Assembly: GCA_002410715.1 (NCBI GenBank)
Contig: DHOG01000104.1
Coordinates: 22,067 to 39,480 of the forward strand
Origin: Ruminococcaceae bacterium UBA5396
Lineage (GTDB): Bacteria; Bacillota; Clostridia; Oscillospirales; Acutalibacteraceae
Direction: 5' to 3'
DNA length: 17,414 nucleotides
Shown: one piece after another, positions 15,148 to 17,414 of the stretch
How positions within the stretch are numbered: the first letter of the stretch is position 1
How the letters are laid out: every line of letters begins with the position of its first letter
Notes under the pieces: generated by a model
The model's input: the letters and a program-made list of their open reading frames with translations, nothing else
Database searches by the model: none
Told to the model about the DNA's origin: nothing
Made by a program: the position numbers and the translations under genes

Positions 15148-15576
15148 GTGGAGCTTAACAGCAATCAGATTCAGGAAATCATTCCCCACCGCTACCCATT
15201 TTTGCTGGTGGACAAAATAACCGACTTTGAACCCGGAAAATGGGCAAAGGGCATCAAATGCGTTTCGGCAAATGAAATGCATTTCTGCGGACATTTCCCC
15301 CAAGAGCATGTCATGCCGGGAGTTCTGATCATCGAAGCATTGGCGCAGGTGGGGGCGATTGCCGTATTGTCGCTGGAAGAAAACCGAGGTAAAACTGCTT
15401 ATTTCGGCGGAATCAAGGAAGCCCGCTTCAAGCGCAAGGTGGTTCCGGGTGACGTGCTGGAGCTTGAAGTAGAAATGACGCGGATCCGCGGTCCTGTGGG
15501 CATCGGCTCGGCGGTTGCCAAGGTAAACGGTGAAATCGCCGTCCGCGCCGAGCTGACCTTTGCGCTGGGGAATTGA
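15148..15576 (+). CDS. fabZ: 3-hydroxyacyl-ACP dehydratase FabZ
   Basis: A 142-residue hot-dog fold enzyme that dehydrates 3-hydroxyacyl-ACP to trans-2-enoyl-ACP. The catalytic residues are H49 in CGHFP and E63 in [11 protein letters not shown], the same positions as in well-studied FabZ proteins. The N-terminal [14 protein letters not shown] and the [18 protein letters not shown] segment are family hallmarks. The start is GTG at 15148, supported by GGAAAGGG 9 bases upstream. With no FabA in the window this is the cluster's sole dehydratase. It is the last gene of the cluster; no convincing intrinsic terminator follows before the convergent gene that ends at 15645. Confidence 0.96.
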   Translation: MELNSNQIQEIIPHRYPFLLVDKITDFEPGKWAKGIKCVSANEMHFCGHFPQEHVMPGVLIIEALAQVGAIAVLSLEENRGKTAYFGGIKEARFKRKVVPGDVLELEVEMTRIRGPVGIGSAVAKVNGEIAVRAELTFALGN

Positions 15577-15644
15577 TAATGCACATTCATTTCCATGCCG
15601 ATTATAAAGCAATGCTCTCAAGCGAATCGGTATCAGCAGTTATT

Positions 15645-16790
15645 TCAGTTCTCATCGCTCCCTTGCAGCTCGCCAATCTTTTTATGTGTTTTTACTATCT
15701 CCTTTATTACGCTGACGACAACCACAGGGAAAAACACAGCGAATGGGATCGAAATAATTTTTATAAAGAGTCCTGGGTTTTCTTTTAGTACAAGCCATTC
15801 AATAATATAAAACACAAACAATCCTTCAAACAAAAGCCCAAGAACACATACACCAATATTCTTATTGATTTCCTTCTTAAGATTCCAAACTTTCTTAGCC
15901 CTGTCATCTGTAGAAATTGAACTATTGGTCTTTTCTGGTTGCAATTTTCTGAAACGAGATGCTTTATCTTTCTCTTTTTTCATCTTTCGTATGGATGCTA
16001 TAATAACGCCAACAAAAACGGTGATCCAGACTGCCCCGGCTATGCCCAATATCAGCCGCGGATCATCTGAGCCCGCCTCGGGCGTGATTCTCAAGGCAAA
16101 AACAAGGGGAATTGCGATTGTTGCTATTAAAACAGCCGCAATGATTATGTTTCTCTTTTGCGAATGGATTTTCATATCCGCCAGTTTGTTTTTATCCAAA
16201 GAAGTCTTTTGCATGCCGTCTTGGAACACATCCGATCTGTAAAAATAGAATCTGTCATCCGACTTGCAAATAAATTGCCATCCTTGTTCTTGGTATAATT
16301 TTATATATTCATTAAAGTCGCTGATATCGTGCCTACATTCCACCAAATGCTCAATGTATTGGGGCTCATTTGTTTTTTCAAATTCATATCCGGCATCAAT
16401 GTTAATTAGCATCAAACCATTTCGGGCGTTTTCATTTAGCCAACCTGCTTCTTCCTCATATTCCGCTGCTGAAAATGTTTTGTTAATGAATTCCGTTTCA
16501 TCAACTAAGGTTTTTTTAAAGAAGCAAATGTCACCTAATTTGCAGACAAAATCCCACTCTTTATCGTGATTATAATAACTAAAATCCAAATCCTGCAATC
16601 CTACCGCTATATATTTATACCTTTTAGCGGAATCCTCTGAAAAAGTATGCAGGAAAATACCCGCTTTAAGAAGATGCAATCCCTTGGATGACTGACAATC
16701 AAAATAAGCAGGCAAAAATTCTTTCAGCCCTCCGTATGACAAGACCTCAAACACTATTCCGGGCAAAGCAAATTTTTTAACAAGTTTCAT
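15645..16790 (-). CDS. Membrane protein with two DUF2812-like repeats
   Basis: A 381-residue protein of unknown function. The N-terminal cytoplasmic half holds two related units of about 85 residues: 5-95 (ending EWDFVCKLGDICFFKK) and 106-188 (ending GWQFICKSDDRFYFYR). Both have the DUF2812 pattern of a WL/GL motif, a short Tyr-rich strand and a final GW-x-F-x-C-K plus aromatic end. Four hydrophobic segments follow at about 215-233, 246-266, 311-334 and 342-362, with a basic loop (270-310) between the pairs. The start at 16790 has GGAGGTG 8 bases upstream; an upstream in-frame ATG at 16877 has no good site. DUF2812 genes often neighbour PadR-type regulators, but none is seen here. The gene is visibly more AT-rich than the FAS cluster, which could indicate separate acquisition. 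Confidence 0.75.
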   Translation of the reverse strand: MKLVKKFALPGIVFEVLSYGGLKEFLPAYFDCQSSKGLHLLKAGIFLHTFSEDSAKRYKYIAVGLQDLDFSYYNHDKEWDFVCKLGDICFFKKTLVDETEFINKTFSAAEYEEEAGWLNENARNGLMLINIDAGYEFEKTNEPQYIEHLVECRHDISDFNEYIKLYQEQGWQFICKSDDRFYFYRSDVFQDGMQKTSLDKNKLADMKIHSQKRNIIIAAVLIATIAIPLVFALRITPEAGSDDPRLILGIAGAVWITVFVGVIIASIRKMKKEKDKASRFRKLQPEKTNSSISTDDRAKKVWNLKKEINKNIGVCVLGLLFEGLFVFYIIEWLVLKENPGLFIKIISIPFAVFFPVVVVSVIKEIVKTHKKIGELQGSDEN

Positions 16791-16812
16791 TTGACCACAC
16801 CTCCAAACCACA

Positions 16813-16836
16813 TAGGGCAAGAGCTCAGCTCTTGCC
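16813..16836 (-). repeat. Short palindromic repeat, copy 2
   Basis: This copy of the 24-base unit contains a perfect inverted repeat, GGCAAGAGCT-C-AGCTCTTGCC, at 16816-16836. It lies 26 bases upstream of the start of the DUF2812-like gene, within its probable 5' untranslated region. Compare the copy at 15074-15097. Confidence 0.6.
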
Positions 16837-16901
16837 GGAAAAGTTATTGGATCTGCTGGATATATATAGTATATCACAGCAATCGGCTATGTTCTATCAT
16901 T

Positions 16902-16946
16902 AAAAACAAAGGAAAAAGCATTTGTGCTTTTCCTCTGTTTTTTACT
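16902..16946 (-). terminator. Terminator after the NlpC/P60 gene
   Basis: GGAAAAAGCA (16911-16920) and TGCTTTTCC (16925-16933) pair with one bulged A around a TTTG loop, and the stem can extend through AAACA/TGTTT. On the minus strand it is followed by TTTGTTTTTA, and on the plus strand by a run of Ts, so it could work in both directions. It lies just downstream of the hydrolase stop. Confidence 0.75.
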
Positions 16947-16956
16947 GTTTTTTCTA

Positions 16957-17414
16957 TTAGGTAAAAATCCTTTTTGCTGTTACAAAACGCTGCTGCCAAT
17001 AGGATACATTGATGTTGGTTGTTTTTACAACATCTCCTGTTCGAGGACTGTGGATCATCTGGCCGTTGCCGATATAAATGCCCACATGGTCTATTTTATT
17101 GTTCATGTTGAAGGAGAAAAACACAAGATCGCCCGGCTTCATGCTGTTCCATGCCACGGCGGTCCCCTGCTTTGCTTGATCTGCCGAAATACGGTTAAGG
17201 GTATATCCCGCCTGCTTATAGGCGTATTGCGTCAAACCGGAGCAATCGAATCCCCCCTCTTGGGGAGATTCACCGCCATAAACATAGGGTGTACCCAGCA
17301 GTGACTTGGCGGTTGCAACCACCTTATCCACCTTTTGCTGTGTACCGCTTTGCTGATTTCCTCCGCCCGGTTGATTGACCCGCAAATAGGTTTTGCTCAC
17401 CCATCCGGTTCTCC
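16957..17414 (-). CDS. SH3b-NlpC/P60 peptidoglycan endopeptidase (5' part outside window)
   Basis: The minus-strand frame is open to the right edge, so the N-terminus lies outside the window. The first visible residues, RTGWVSKTYLRV, are the typical end of a bacterial SH3 domain, so a GTG at 17400 is unlikely to be the start. A short Gly/Gln/Ser linker follows and then an NlpC/P60 domain: LLGTPYVYGGESP, FDCSGLTQYAY with the catalytic Cys, MKPGDLVFFS, and IDHVGIYIGNGQMIHSP with the catalytic His and a second His. Such enzymes cut the D-Glu-to-diamino-acid bond of peptidoglycan stem peptides outside the cell. A signal peptide would be upstream and cannot be seen. The terminator at 16902 ends it. 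Confidence 0.9.
   Translation of the reverse strand, partial: RTGWVSKTYLRVNQPGGGNQQSGTQQKVDKVVATAKSLLGTPYVYGGESPQEGGFDCSGLTQYAYKQAGYTLNRISADQAKQGTAVAWNSMKPGDLVFFSFNMNNKIDHVGIYIGNGQMIHSPRTGDVVKTTNINVSYWQQRFVTAKRIFT

Noticed and set aside
15573..15788. Plus-strand open frame of about 71 codons after fabZ
   Set aside because: It mostly lies antisense to the C-terminal coding part of the DUF2812-like gene, has no ribosome binding site and resembles no family.
17398..17400. GTG as the start of the NlpC/P60 protein
   Set aside because: The frame stays open upstream and reads RTGW before it, completing the end of an SH3 domain, so the gene continues beyond the window.
1..17414. CRISPR arrays, tRNA or rRNA genes, insertion-sequence transposases, prophage genes
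   Set aside because: I looked for direct repeat arrays, cloverleaf-like segments and transposase or integrase motifs and saw none.

Overview
The window looks like a chromosome segment from a spore-forming, low-to-mid GC Gram-positive anaerobe of the class Clostridia. My guess is an Oscillospirales-type lineage, but the taxonomic level is inference. The reasons are the yidC-jag pair, a spore-cortex-lytic type LysM/GH18 protein, a DUF342 (FapA) protein, a type II fatty acid synthase (FAS-II) cluster that uses FabK rather than FabI, and ribosome binding sites of the GAAAGG/GGAGG type.

Layout. (1) 1-1355: the 3' end of yidC and then jag (khpB), ended by a very strong terminator at 1361. (2) 1624-2904: a 426-residue protein with two LysM repeats and a GH18 domain (SleL/YaaH-like). 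It converges on (3) a minus-strand DUF342/FapA gene (2965-4404), and the two share a bidirectional terminator. (4) 4551-15576: a plus-strand cluster that appears to hold a complete FAS-II and acetyl-CoA carboxylase set in the order acpP, accB, accC, accD, accA, fabH, fabK, a second FabK/NMO-family gene, fabD, fabG, fabF, fabZ. (5) 15645-16790: an AT-rich minus-strand gene for a membrane protein with two DUF2812-like repeats. (6) 16957-17414: the 3' part of a minus-strand SH3-NlpC/P60 peptidoglycan hydrolase that runs off the right edge.

The FAS genes form one functional unit. AccABCD makes malonyl-CoA, FabD loads it on ACP, FabH starts the chain, FabF elongates, FabG reduces, FabZ dehydrates and FabK reduces the enoyl group. 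No fabA, fabM or fabT is present in the window. The extra NMO-family gene directly after fabK is a candidate for the missing unsaturated-fatty-acid step, by analogy with UfaA of Neisseria gonorrhoeae. This is inference.

Regulation can be read from the DNA. Two palindromes of the TTTGA-N3-TCAAA type, 21 bp apart, flank and overlap the -35 of a good acpP promoter. A third, a perfect 15-bp palindrome, lies just upstream of the accB ribosome binding site. These match the operator type of FabT, the MarR-family regulator of FAS-II in Firmicutes, whose gene would have to be elsewhere in the genome. A hairpin between acpP and accB, a 101-bp palindromic element between accB and accC, and a structured repeat-bearing spacer between fabF and fabZ may further tune the relative output of the genes.
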